This document shows positions 46,234 through 54,426 of a DNA stretch of 64,000 nt, one piece after another (position 1 is the stretch's first letter; each line of letters starts with the position of its first letter). Source of the stretch: Microbacterium aurum (GTDB lineage Bacteria; Actinomycetota; Actinomycetes; Actinomycetales; Microbacteriaceae); the NCBI RefSeq assembly GCF_016907815.1, contig NZ_JAFBCQ010000001.1, positions 2,542,001-2,606,000 of the forward strand. The letters run 5' to 3'. The position numbers were made by a program, and so were the translations under genes. Under the pieces are notes generated by a model. It was given only the letters and a program-made list of their open reading frames with translations, searched no databases and had not been told where the DNA came from.

Positions 46234-46384
46234 TACCGGTGTAAGTGCATTATCCGGGTGAGAACTATCCCGAGGCTTCCGAGCGACTGACGCGCTCTGG
46301 CGGCTCGCCAACATGCAGGGTTGTGACTTGCGGCGGTCGCGCGTCAGATGGCCGCAGGCGGTTCCGGTGGAGGTATTCTCAGGT

Positions 46385-46882
46385 CTATACGCGGAGAGCC
46401 TCGAGCACGTCGGTTACTGTGTCCGCCGGCGGGTGATCTGCACGGAGATCGAACTCTGCAACGGCCGTCCGACGGGCGTCGTAGGCCTCGATCTTCGCGA
46501 TCGGTCCTTCACGCCAGATCCGGGTGAACACGACTGTGGGATTCATGACGATTCCTTCGGGGGCGAGGAGCCCGAAGTTGTATAGAGTCTCTGCCCACCA
46601 GTAGTTCACTGTCTGCTCCGGGGGCTCCCACTCCGCGGCCTGGTTGGCGGTGATCTTGCGACCTAGCGCCTTGGAGGCTGCGGACGCGATCACGTTCCGA
46701 TCTGCTGAGGCCGGAGTGGTGAATACCTCACCGCCGACGAGGGTGAACTCGAGCGTGTCCGGGCCGAGCAGGATCTGCCGGATGAGACCATCGTGCGGGC
46801 GGAGGTTCTCCAAGGTGGAAGCTTCCCGGATGGCGTCGCGCCAGAGCGCGGCGTCAGTGGGGTCTCGGTCTGTCCTGGTCAT
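46385..46882 (-). CDS. Unrecognised soluble protein, partner of the secreted cargo protein
   Basis: A 165-residue protein with no signal peptide or membrane segment. It is acidic and mixed alpha/beta in appearance (for example WRDAIREASTLENLRPHDGLIRQ, then VVFTRIWREGPIAKIEAYDARRTAV near the end). The ATG overlaps the stop of the secreted-protein gene upstream (ATGA), so the two are co-translated. No family was recognised. A cytoplasmic partner coupled to a secreted protein could be an immunity protein or chaperone; this is inference only. Confidence 0.75.
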   Translation of the reverse strand: MTRTDRDPTDAALWRDAIREASTLENLRPHDGLIRQILLGPDTLEFTLVGGEVFTTPASADRNVIASAASKALGRKITANQAAEWEPPEQTVNYWWAETLYNFGLLAPEGIVMNPTVVFTRIWREGPIAKIEAYDARRTAVAEFDLRADHPPADTVTDVLEALRV

Positions 46883-47535
46883 TGGTTCAGCGCGTTCTTC
46901 ACGAAATCGGGGCATTTGCCGTCGATGCCCTCGCAGTAGGCGGTCACCACTCCGTACTTGTCACCCTGATATGAACGGAAATCCACGATGGTGCGCACCC
47001 AGACCGTACGAACGACCTTGCAGTTGTTCCCCCAGAAGTCGCACTTGACCTCGTTGGCGGCCAGTCGGTAGCGCCATGATGTGCCGCCGTCGGGGGTTCG
47101 TGTTGTAGCTTTCTGGGTGACTACGCGTGGTGTGCGGTATGTCAGGTTGTGCTTGTTGAGGATCTTGTCGTACGGCTGGGACCGCAGCACAACTTGCCGA
47201 CCACCGAAGTCATTCCACCGGAAGAGTACGTTGTTGGTCGCGGCTGCTCGCGCGGTGGGCGCGGGCTCAGCCTGAACTGTCGGCGTGCTTGAGGCTGTAC
47301 CGGGGGTCACCTCGATCCCGAGCTGAGCGAGCTCTTCGTCTGAAACAATCGAGCCGACACCGTCTCCGACGTCACCGAGAACCGAGAATATGACGCCCTC
47401 ATCAGTTTCGGCGGTCGGGTTAGCCGACGTATCGAACCCGGATGCGGTCGCAGGGGTAGCGGTCGCTAAGGTGAATGCTGTAGCGATCGCGAAGAAGGAG
47501 AGCACAGTCCTGCTGGTGGCCTTTGTCAGATGCAT
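46879..47535 (-). CDS. Unrecognised secreted protein carried by the mobile element
   Basis: A 218-residue protein with a Sec signal peptide: MHLTKATSRTVLSFF, a hydrophobic core, and a likely cut after ATPATA. A Thr/Pro/Ala-rich linker (about 70-95) follows, then a C-terminal domain of about 115 residues with four Cys (KCDF, NNCK, YCEG, KCPD) that may form two disulfides. An upstream ATG at 47577 is an alternative start. Base composition is visibly lower in GC than the chromosome. No family recognised; the layout resembles secreted effector or toxin proteins. Confidence 0.78.
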   Translation of the reverse strand: MHLTKATSRTVLSFFAIATAFTLATATPATASGFDTSANPTAETDEGVIFSVLGDVGDGVGSIVSDEELAQLGIEVTPGTASSTPTVQAEPAPTARAAATNNVLFRWNDFGGRQVVLRSQPYDKILNKHNLTYRTPRVVTQKATTRTPDGGTSWRYRLAANEVKCDFWGNNCKVVRTVWVRTIVDFRSYQGDKYGVVTAYCEGIDGKCPDFVKNALNQ

Positions 47536-47804
47536 TGACGATGCATACCTTCCACTAGTTGAAGTCGATTCTGCCATCGGGCGACAGCAGAAGAACTCTC
47601 TGATTAGGGTATTCTAAGTAAGTGAGCCCGTCGAGGGAGCGGGCGGGGAACCCTGACGTCGGCCTGAGCTTGAAGAGCAGCCCCATCGAGAGCGCAGTGG
47701 CTGGCCACGCCAGAGCATATGTACAGATGACCGTTCATGTGAACCGCCGCAGGTTCACTGCCGCTCTCGCGCGGGGAGGGAACTGTCAGTTCAGCGGTGG
47801 TGGC
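47536..47804. other. Spacer between the recombinase cassette and cargo genes
   Basis: This 269-base region holds the probable cargo promoter, in a relatively AT-rich segment around 47570-47620. It also holds a short palindromic stretch near CCCGTCGAGGGAGCGGG. No gene is supported. Confidence 0.5.
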
Positions 47805-49766
47805 CTATCGACTGCTGTTCTCTCGCAGCGCCGGGTAGTCGCCGCGGGTGCTACCTGAGAGGCGGGCGTAGTTCTCGAAGGTGGCGACGCTGAAATCGAG
47901 TATGTCTGCGAGGACTTTGGCGGGGACGGCTCCGGCGAGCCGGAACCGGGCGGCGTTCTGTAGCGCGGAGATGCTGGTGCCGAGAGGGCGCAGGCGTAGT
48001 GAAAGGTATTGCGGGTCGAGAGGCTGCCCAGGGAGACGGCCAGGGAACAGCCATGCGTCATCGTCGGCGTCGGGTCGGAGGTCGAGTTGCCCCCGGGCGA
48101 GCAGGGTGATCGGCGCGGGCAACGTGAGCGGACGGTCTCCGATGCGGAGGTCGAGGCCGTCGTTCTCGGCGCGGAGCTGGCGGCGATGCAGCGCGAGCGT
48201 CTTGGTTGCGGGCAGTCCGTAGACCGCGATCAGCAGCGCCGCAAGGCGCGCATCGAGCGCGATACCGCGATCCGTGGCGAGGGTGCGGATGACGTTTTCA
48301 AGGTGTGCCTCGGACGTGCTGATCGCGGGTTCTCGGCGCGGAAGCGTGGAGATGTCGAGGTCGGGTGTGATGTCGCGTTCGGCGGCCCAGGTGAGGAACT
48401 GTGGGAGCCATCGTCGTGCGGTGTGGAGGGTGATGAACTCCTCGATCTGTGCCTGAGTGAGAGCGCGCAGGGGCGTCTGTTGTTCCTCAGCCCAGGTGAG
48501 GAAGGTGACGAGGCCCCGCAGCGATGCTTTGACGTGCCGAGCTGCGCCGATAGCGATGTCGCCTTCGGCATCTCGGCTGGCTCGGCGTAGCAGCACCCAT
48601 CGGGTGTAGGTGCGCAGCATCTGGTGGTGATCGGTGGGGGCTCCGCCGATGGTCTGCGTGGCCCAGGCCATCAGCTGCCGCGTGGCCGCCGCGTCGCGCG
48701 GTAGGGCACCGGCGTCGAGGAGGAGCGCGCGCAGGTAGATCAACGGCTTGCCCGGCCGCGGGGCGTCGAGGATCGACTCGACCGGCACCCGCCCAGAGGC
48801 GATGTCGCGGAGAACGTCGGTGCTCGGCCCCATGCGCAACCACTTGATGACCTGTGCTGGGCGAGGCTGGACGAGCAGGTAGTTGCGCAGTGCGCGCATC
48901 GGAGGAAGGAAGGCCCCGTCCGGGCCGGCGAGGATGTCGTTGCAGCGGTCGCTGAGAACGCACTTCCCGCAGAGGCGACCGTAGTTGTGTTCTTCGCTCC
49001 CGCAGCGGCGGCAGGCGTAGCGGGCGGGCTGCCCCGCGCATCCCGCGCAGCATGGGCGGTCGTCGTCGCTGAGGAACGCAAGGATGCGTTTCTCGCCGCA
49101 TCCGGGGCAAGGGGCGGCGTTGCGCAAGATGCGGTTGCGGCAGGCGAAGCAGTGCGGGCCGTGCAGGATGGTCGCGGCGATCTTCTTTTGTTGCCCGCAC
49201 GAGACGCAACGCCGCAGTCGCCGGGGATAGCAGTTCAGGCAGACTCTTCTCCCGTCGATGCGCCCGACAGTGGTAACGATCTTCCCGCAGTTCTCGCACG
49301 CGAACGTCGGCATGCCGTCCGTTCCGCAGCGCTGGCAGACGCGCTGCCCATCGGCGTTGGTGGCGGTGAGCTTCTTCATCCGCAAGCACTGGGGGCACTC
49401 GCCACGCGATCGGCTCTGCGCACAGCGGAAGCACTCGCGCTGTCCTTGCTCGTTGCGCTTCTTGACGACCTTCCGGGTGCGACACGTCGGGCAGAGCGGG
49501 AGCCGGACGCCCGTCACGCCTTCGCGTGCGAGATTCGCAAGAAGAACCTGGACGATGACGGTGGTCTCAGCGTGCACGTCAGCGGGATCGAACTCTTCGC
49601 TCGACAGCAGGCGGAGCACTCCGTTCCGTCGCGACGGTGCGATGATCCGCTCTGCCGCGTCGACGATGGCCTGTTCCAGCGCGGTCACGCCCTTGTTGGC
49701 CAGCGCCGCCGCGACGCGCAGCCCGAAAGCCCCGTCCGGCTGCGGGGTGCCGCGTGGGATCGTCAC
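47805..49766 (-). CDS. Large transposition protein: zinc-finger array plus degenerate tyrosine-recombinase-like domain
   Basis: A 653-residue protein. Residues about 85-290 hold at least eight CxxC-type knuckles in tandem (CPTCRTRK, CFRCAQ, CPQCLRM, CQRCG, CENCGK, CLNCY, CVSCGQ, CPGCGEK, CAGCAG, CRRCGS, CGKC), spaced as paired zinc ribbons. Residues about 380-640 resemble a tyrosine recombinase core-binding and catalytic domain. However, the HxxR box reads SALQNAARF, so His and Arg are lost, although a Tyr remains in FENYARL. It is likely a DNA-binding partner rather than the active recombinase. The GTG start overlaps the small HTH gene by four bases. Confidence 0.8.
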   Translation of the reverse strand: MTIPRGTPQPDGAFGLRVAAALANKGVTALEQAIVDAAERIIAPSRRNGVLRLLSSEEFDPADVHAETTVIVQVLLANLAREGVTGVRLPLCPTCRTRKVVKKRNEQGQRECFRCAQSRSRGECPQCLRMKKLTATNADGQRVCQRCGTDGMPTFACENCGKIVTTVGRIDGRRVCLNCYPRRLRRCVSCGQQKKIAATILHGPHCFACRNRILRNAAPCPGCGEKRILAFLSDDDRPCCAGCAGQPARYACRRCGSEEHNYGRLCGKCVLSDRCNDILAGPDGAFLPPMRALRNYLLVQPRPAQVIKWLRMGPSTDVLRDIASGRVPVESILDAPRPGKPLIYLRALLLDAGALPRDAAATRQLMAWATQTIGGAPTDHHQMLRTYTRWVLLRRASRDAEGDIAIGAARHVKASLRGLVTFLTWAEEQQTPLRALTQAQIEEFITLHTARRWLPQFLTWAAERDITPDLDISTLPRREPAISTSEAHLENVIRTLATDRGIALDARLAALLIAVYGLPATKTLALHRRQLRAENDGLDLRIGDRPLTLPAPITLLARGQLDLRPDADDDAWLFPGRLPGQPLDPQYLSLRLRPLGTSISALQNAARFRLAGAVPAKVLADILDFSVATFENYARLSGSTRGDYPALRENSSR

Positions 49767-50092
49767 GGCTTCGGTCGCTGGATGCGCGCGGGGACGGTGC
49801 GCAGGTCACCGATGTCCTCGATCCTCCCGCTCGTGCCCGTCGCCTCCACCGACCGCACGGCAGCTTGATCGAGGACGAGCAGGTCGCTGGGCGTGCAGTC
49901 CAGGATCGTGCAGAGCGCGGCAAGGACCTCGACGTTGAGACGTTGCGGGGTCTGCGTCACCAGCCGGAAGACCTGCTCGCGGGAGAGCGTGACGCCTTCG
50001 GCTTTCAACGGTTCGAGGAGGTCGGTGGTCTTGAACATGCCGCGCTCGGCCATCAGCGTTCGCAGCCGCCAGGTGATCGTCTTCGTTGTCAT
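49763..50092 (-). CDS. Small XRE-like HTH protein in the recombinase cassette
   Basis: A 109-residue protein with an XRE-like helix-turn-helix (ITWRLRTLMAERGMF, then LSREQVFRLVTQTPQRLNVEVLAALCTILDCTPSDLL). It lies between the recombinase (TGATG overlap) and the large zinc-finger protein (GTGA overlap). In position and size it recalls the small third protein of Tn554-type elements, but sequence relation is not established. It may direct or regulate transposition. Confidence 0.85.
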   Translation of the reverse strand: MTTKTITWRLRTLMAERGMFKTTDLLEPLKAEGVTLSREQVFRLVTQTPQRLNVEVLAALCTILDCTPSDLLVLDQAAVRSVEATGTSGRIEDIGDLRTVPARIQRPKP

Positions 50093-51195
50093 CAGGTGCT
50101 TCCATCCGGGAAGTAGAACTTGTCGATCGCCGCAGCCAGGACACGATTGCGGTAGTCATCGGTCACCGAGGTGTAGATCGCCGTCGTCGAAGCGTAGGCG
50201 TGACCGACTTGGGCCTGCACGAACTGCTCCGCGTAACCGAGCTCGATCAGATGCGTCACGTAGGAGTGGCGCAGGCTGTGCAGGGTCAACGCGCCAGGCA
50301 GCCCGGCCTCGTCGCGCAGCTGCGCGAACCGGCGGTCGAGGTAGCGGGGGCCGACGCGCGTGCCGCGCTCGGTCGGCCATAGTCCCGGATGGTTGCCGGG
50401 GTTGAACTTCTCCCGAACCTGCTCGACGTAGACGCGCAGCCCGTCGATCGCCCAGTCGAACTCCGGTAGCGACAGTACCGAGCGACGCTTGGGGATCGAG
50501 CCTTTCGAGGACTTCCCGTGCCGCACGTGTAGCAGCCCGAACCGGCCCCATTGCGGTGTCTTCGCGTTCGTGCGCAGATCGACCACATCCAGACCCAGCG
50601 CCTCGCGGCGGCGTAGCCCCCACGCGTAGATCGTCTTCAGCAACTGCGCGTCCCGCAGCGCGGCCAGCGCGCCCTTGCGGCCCTGCTGTCGCAGCGTCTC
50701 CACTCGGGCGTCCGCGACGGCGAACAGTGCCTCCAGCTCGTCATAGTCCAGCGGGCGACGGCCCGGTGTGCCCTCGAAGTCGACGGTGTGCGCGACCGTG
50801 TTCCACTCGAAGCACACCTGCGACGGCACCGACCCGAACCGAGACCGACACTCCGCCACCCAGCCGTAGCGCTGGTCGGTGATGAAATCGCAGAACGCGC
50901 GCAACGTCAGGTGATAGATCCGCACCGTCGAACGCGCCAACGGGCGGGAGCCGCTGAACAGGCTCGTCGTGAAGTCCTCGATATCACCCGGCAGCCATTC
51001 CCACGGGTACGAGTCCGCGAACCGCTGGAAACGCTCCACCTGCCAGCGGCGCATCTGGATCGTCTGCTTGGCGAGGCCCCGACTCACCTGCTGGCGGGAG
51101 AACCCATCGAGCATGCCACTGAACACGGCCGCGTCCTCGCGCAACGGCACGACGCCCGGCTGTCGAAGCAGCAACACCTCCACATCCTCACTCAT
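50092..51195 (-). CDS. Tyrosine recombinase (phage-integrase family), apparently complete
   Basis: A 367-residue recombinase. The N-terminal SAM-like core-binding domain lies at about 25-120 (RQQVSRGLAKQTIQMRRWQVERF). The catalytic domain shows box I YAWGLRRREALGLDV (Arg), a Lys in the KSSKG beta-hairpin, box II LHSLRHSYVTHLIELG (HxxR), HxxH-type Gly-His in QVGHAY, and the nucleophile Tyr in TTAIYTSV. All six catalytic positions appear present. It is the first gene of the three-gene cassette. The ATG at 51195 is preceded by GATGGG. Confidence 0.92.
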   Translation of the reverse strand: MSEDVEVLLLRQPGVVPLREDAAVFSGMLDGFSRQQVSRGLAKQTIQMRRWQVERFQRFADSYPWEWLPGDIEDFTTSLFSGSRPLARSTVRIYHLTLRAFCDFITDQRYGWVAECRSRFGSVPSQVCFEWNTVAHTVDFEGTPGRRPLDYDELEALFAVADARVETLRQQGRKGALAALRDAQLLKTIYAWGLRRREALGLDVVDLRTNAKTPQWGRFGLLHVRHGKSSKGSIPKRRSVLSLPEFDWAIDGLRVYVEQVREKFNPGNHPGLWPTERGTRVGPRYLDRRFAQLRDEAGLPGALTLHSLRHSYVTHLIELGYAEQFVQAQVGHAYASTTAIYTSVTDDYRNRVLAAAIDKFYFPDGST

Positions 51196-51421
51196 CCCAT
51201 CATTATTGCATCTAACACAACATTATGATGGATGACATGGCTCGAAACGTGGATCGCACCGTCGGGAAATCGCCCGGAATCGTGCGGCTGAGCGCCATCC
51301 GGGGACGTCAGCGCGCTCCACTGCACGGCTACGCTGGCAAGCAGACGCGATCTTGGCGACCCAAAGGCTCGGAATCGCGCGGAACCACGGGCTGTTGCAT
51401 CAGATCGAAAAGTTCTTGGTT
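51196..51421. other. Right-end region of the mobile element
   Basis: A 226-base non-coding region holds the probable promoter of the recombinase operon, with an AT-rich CATCATTATTG-type segment near 51205-51232 on the minus side. An ATG at 51225 on the plus strand opens a frame that runs in phase into the split lipoprotein gene. No terminal repeat shared with the left end was recognised. Confidence 0.55.
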
Positions 51422-52319
51422 CATCACGCACGCCCTGGGCGAGACCACGATCGAGACGAAGCCGGAGCGGGTCGCCACGATCTCCTGGGGAAACCAGGAC
51501 GTCGCCCTCGCCCTCGGCGTCGTGCCCGTCGGCATGGACACGCAGGTCTGGGCGTGGTCCGGCACCGCGAAGCCCGGCGTCTACGAGTGGACGAGCGACA
51601 AGCTCGATGAGCTCGGCGCCGACCTGCCGCCGCTCTTCGACGCGACCGACGGCGTCGACTTCGAGGCGATCTCCGACACGACGCCCGACGTCATCCTCGC
51701 CGCCCAGTCCGGCCTCTCCGAGGAGGACTACGAGACGCTCTCCGGCATCGCCCCCGTCGTCGCCTACCCCGGCATTCCCTGGTTCACGCCGTGGCGCGAC
51801 CAGATCACGCTCAACGCCGAGGGCCTGGGCCTGAAGGCCGAGGGCGAGGCGCTCGTGGACGACCTCGAGAAGCAGATCGCGGATGCGACGGCGGATGCCG
51901 GCTTCGCGGGCAAGAGCGCCGCGTTCTTCTACATGAGCCCCGCCGACCTGTCGAAGGTGTCGCTGTACACCGGCGGCGACTCGCGCACGGCCTTCCTGCA
52001 CGACCTCGGGTTCGACCTGCCGCAGGTCGCCGTCGACGCGGCCGACGCCGGCTCGTTCTACCTCGACTTCAGCGCCGAGAACGCCGACCGGCTCGCTGAC
52101 GTCGACGTCATCGTCACGTACGGCGACGAGACCCTGCTGCCCGCCCTGCAGGCAGACCCGCTGTGGAGCACACTGCCCGCCGTCAAGAACGGCGCGGTCG
52201 TCGCGGTCGGCGAGGGCGACGCGTACAGCGCCGCCGTCAGCCCCACGGCGCTGTCGATCCCGTGGGTGCTCGACCAGTACGTGGGTGACCTCAAGGACGC
52301 GGCAGCGAAGGTTCAGTGA
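51422..52319 (+). pseudogene. Siderophore-binding protein, 3' fragment (FecB/BtuF-like domain)
   Basis: About 299 codons encode nearly all of the periplasmic-binding domain: ITHALGETTIETKPERVATISWGNQD, VPVGMDTQVWAWSG, and then FDATDGVDFEAISDTTPDVILAAQSG. The C-terminal part continues to VLDQYVGDLKDAAAKVQ. The signal peptide and lipobox are 5 kb upstream beyond the insertion. The frame is open back to ATG 51225 in the element, so a leaderless hybrid protein of 364 residues could be made; it would lack an export signal. The stop overlaps the first permease start (GTGA). Confidence 0.88.
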
Positions 52320-53371
52320 CCGTTTCCGTCGCGCCAGTGCGCCGCGCGTCCGCCCCGAGGGGGGACGCGCGGCGCCGCGTCGTCGTGCTCGCGGTCGCGC
52401 TGGTCGCCGTCGTCGTGTCGGTCGTCCTGTCCCTGTCCTTCGGCTCGCGGCCGGTCAGTCTCGACCAGATCATGGCGGGCATCGCGGCGTGGGTGCGCGG
52501 CGAGACACCCGCCGACATCGGCGCGCTCGCGGTGCAGAGCCGCGTCCCCCGCACGGTGCTCGCCCTCCTCGCCGGCGCCGCGCTGGCCCTCTCCGGCGCG
52601 CTCATGCAGGCCATCACCCGCAATCCTCTCGCCGACCCCGGCATCCTCGGTGTCAACACTGGCGCCGCCCTCGCCGTCGTCATCGGCATCGCCTTCTTCG
52701 GCGTCTCGAGCGCCCTCGGCTACCTCGGCCTCGCCCTCGTCGGCTCCTTCCTCACCGCGTTCTTCGTGTACTTCGTCGGGTCCGTCGGCCCCGGCGGCAC
52801 GACCCCGATCAAGCTCGCGCTCGCGGGCGCCGCCACGACGGCGGCGCTGTCCTCGCTCGTGTCCGCTGTGCTTCTGCCCCGCCAGAACGTCATGGACGAG
52901 TTCCGCTACTGGCAGATCGGCAACGTCGGCCGTGCCGACTGGGAGACCATGGGCATCATCGTCCCCGTGCTCGCGGTCGGCACCCTCGTCGCGCTGCTGT
53001 GCGCGTCGTCGCTGAACGCCCTCGCCCTCGGTGACGACGTGGCGACCGGCCTCGGCGTTCCGGTCGGCCGTATCCGGATCGTCGCCGCGATCGCCGGCGT
53101 CGCCCTCTGCGCCGCCGTCACCGCCGTGGCGGGTCCGATCGGCTTCGTCGGCCTCATGGTGCCGCACGCCGTGCGCCTCCTCTCCGGCGCCGACCAGCGC
53201 TGGCTGCTCCCCCTGTCGGCCCTCGGCGGCGCTATCCTGCTCACCCTCGCCGACACGATCGGTCGCGTCATCGGCTCGCCGGGCGAAGTCGAGGCCGGCA
53301 TCATCACGGCGTTCCTCGGCGCGCCCGTCCTCATCGCCATCGCGCGTCGCACCCGGATGAAGGCCCTCTGA
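52316..53371 (+). CDS. Iron-siderophore ABC permease (FecCD family) 1
   Basis: A 351-residue permease with about nine or ten membrane helices and FecCD motifs VPRTVLALLAGAALALSGALMQAITRNPLADP near residue 70 and a GPIGFVGLMVPHAVRLL segment near 275. The GTG start overlaps the binding-protein stop and the next permease ATG overlaps its own stop, so the uptake genes are coupled. The upstream promoter is cut off by the mobile element. Confidence 0.93.
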   Translation: MTVSVAPVRRASAPRGDARRRVVVLAVALVAVVVSVVLSLSFGSRPVSLDQIMAGIAAWVRGETPADIGALAVQSRVPRTVLALLAGAALALSGALMQAITRNPLADPGILGVNTGAALAVVIGIAFFGVSSALGYLGLALVGSFLTAFFVYFVGSVGPGGTTPIKLALAGAATTAALSSLVSAVLLPRQNVMDEFRYWQIGNVGRADWETMGIIVPVLAVGTLVALLCASSLNALALGDDVATGLGVPVGRIRIVAAIAGVALCAAVTAVAGPIGFVGLMVPHAVRLLSGADQRWLLPLSALGGAILLTLADTIGRVIGSPGEVEAGIITAFLGAPVLIAIARRTRMKAL

Positions 53372-54426
53372 TGACCGCGCTCCTCGCCCCGCCGACGGAC
53401 GCCGCGGTCACCCGCCTCCGCGCGGGTCGCCGCAGCCGGTCGCGCCGCCGCATCCTCACGATGTCGGCTCTCGGCGTCCTCGCGATCGTGCTCTTCGGCG
53501 CGATGCTCGTGCTCGGCAACACGATCTACCCGCTCTCGGATGTCCTCGCGGTCCTCACCGGACAGAAGGTCCCCGGCGCATCGTTCGCCGTCGGGACGCT
53601 GCGCCTGCCGCGGGCGCTCACCGCCGTGCTCGCCGGCATCGCCTTCGGCGTCGCCGGCTCCACCTTCCAGACGATGCTGCGCAATCCTCTCGCCAGCCCC
53701 GATGTCATCGGCATCACCTCGGGCGCGAGCGCCGCGGCGGTCCTGTCCCTCGTCGTGCTGCACTGGAGCGGGGCCGCCACGATGGGCCTCGCTCTCGTCG
53801 CCGGCATCGTCACCGCCGCGATCATCTACCTCGCCGCCCGGGGCGGGGAGTCGACCGGCGGCCGGCTCATCCTCATCGGCATCGGCGTGGGCGCGATGAT
53901 GGATGCCGTCGTCTCCTATCTCCTCCTGCGCGCCGCTGTCTGGGACCTCCCCGCCGCCATCCGGTGGATGACCGGCAGCCTCAACGGCTCGCGCATGGAG
54001 GACGTGCCGCCCCTCGCGATCGCCGTCGTCGTGCTCGTGCCGATCGTCGTCCTCCTCGGCCGCGACCTCGGCACCCTCGAACTCGGCGACGCGTCGGCGA
54101 CGGCACTCGGTGTGCGCGTGGACCGCACCCGCATCCTCCTCGTCCTCGCGGCCGTCGCGCTCGCGTGCTTCGCGACGGCGACGACCGGCCCCATCGCGTT
54201 CGTCGCGTTCCTCGCCGGTCCCATCGCGGCGCGGATCGTCGGCCCCGGCGCGCCCGTCATCCTGCCGGCGGCGCTCACCGGCGCCGTCCTCGTCCTCGCG
54301 GCCGACCTGCTCGGGCAGTTCGCGTTCGATACCAAGTTCCCCGTGGGCGTCATCACCGGCATCCTCGGTGCCCCCTACCTCATCTACCTGCTCATCCGAA
54401 CGAGCCGCCGCGGAGGATCGTCATGA
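53371..54426 (+). CDS. Iron-siderophore ABC permease (FecCD family) 2
   Basis: A 351-residue permease with LPRALTAVLAGIAFGVAGSTFQTMLRNPLASPDVIG near residue 75 and the GPIAFVAFLAGPIAARI segment near 275. It forms a heterodimer with the preceding permease. It is coupled to the ATPase gene by an ATGA overlap. Confidence 0.93.
   Translation: MTALLAPPTDAAVTRLRAGRRSRSRRRILTMSALGVLAIVLFGAMLVLGNTIYPLSDVLAVLTGQKVPGASFAVGTLRLPRALTAVLAGIAFGVAGSTFQTMLRNPLASPDVIGITSGASAAAVLSLVVLHWSGAATMGLALVAGIVTAAIIYLAARGGESTGGRLILIGIGVGAMMDAVVSYLLLRAAVWDLPAAIRWMTGSLNGSRMEDVPPLAIAVVVLVPIVVLLGRDLGTLELGDASATALGVRVDRTRILLVLAAVALACFATATTGPIAFVAFLAGPIAARIVGPGAPVILPAALTGAVLVLAADLLGQFAFDTKFPVGVITGILGAPYLIYLLIRTSRRGGSS

Larger units (their letters stand above)
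46234..51421. mobile_element. Tyrosine-recombinase mobile element with cargo, inserted in a siderophore-binding gene
   Basis: About 5.19 kb of sequence splits one gene. It contains, all on the minus strand, a recombinase, a small HTH protein, a large zinc-finger-array protein with recombinase-like end, then a secreted-protein gene and its partner. The boundaries are set by where the binding-protein reading frame breaks and resumes; a few bases of uncertainty remain. TCAC occurs at both junctions (46230-46233 and 51424-51427) and could be a 4-bp duplication or a chance match. No clear terminal inverted repeats were found. Part of the element has lower GC than its surroundings. Confidence 0.85.

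Noticed and set aside
47622..47858. Plus-strand ORF of 78 codons beside the recombinase cassette
   Set aside because: It overlaps the end of the zinc-finger protein gene and has no convincing ribosome site or composition.
46234..51421. Prophage or integrative conjugative element
   Set aside because: There are no structural, packaging, replication or conjugation genes; the content is only recombination proteins and two cargo genes.
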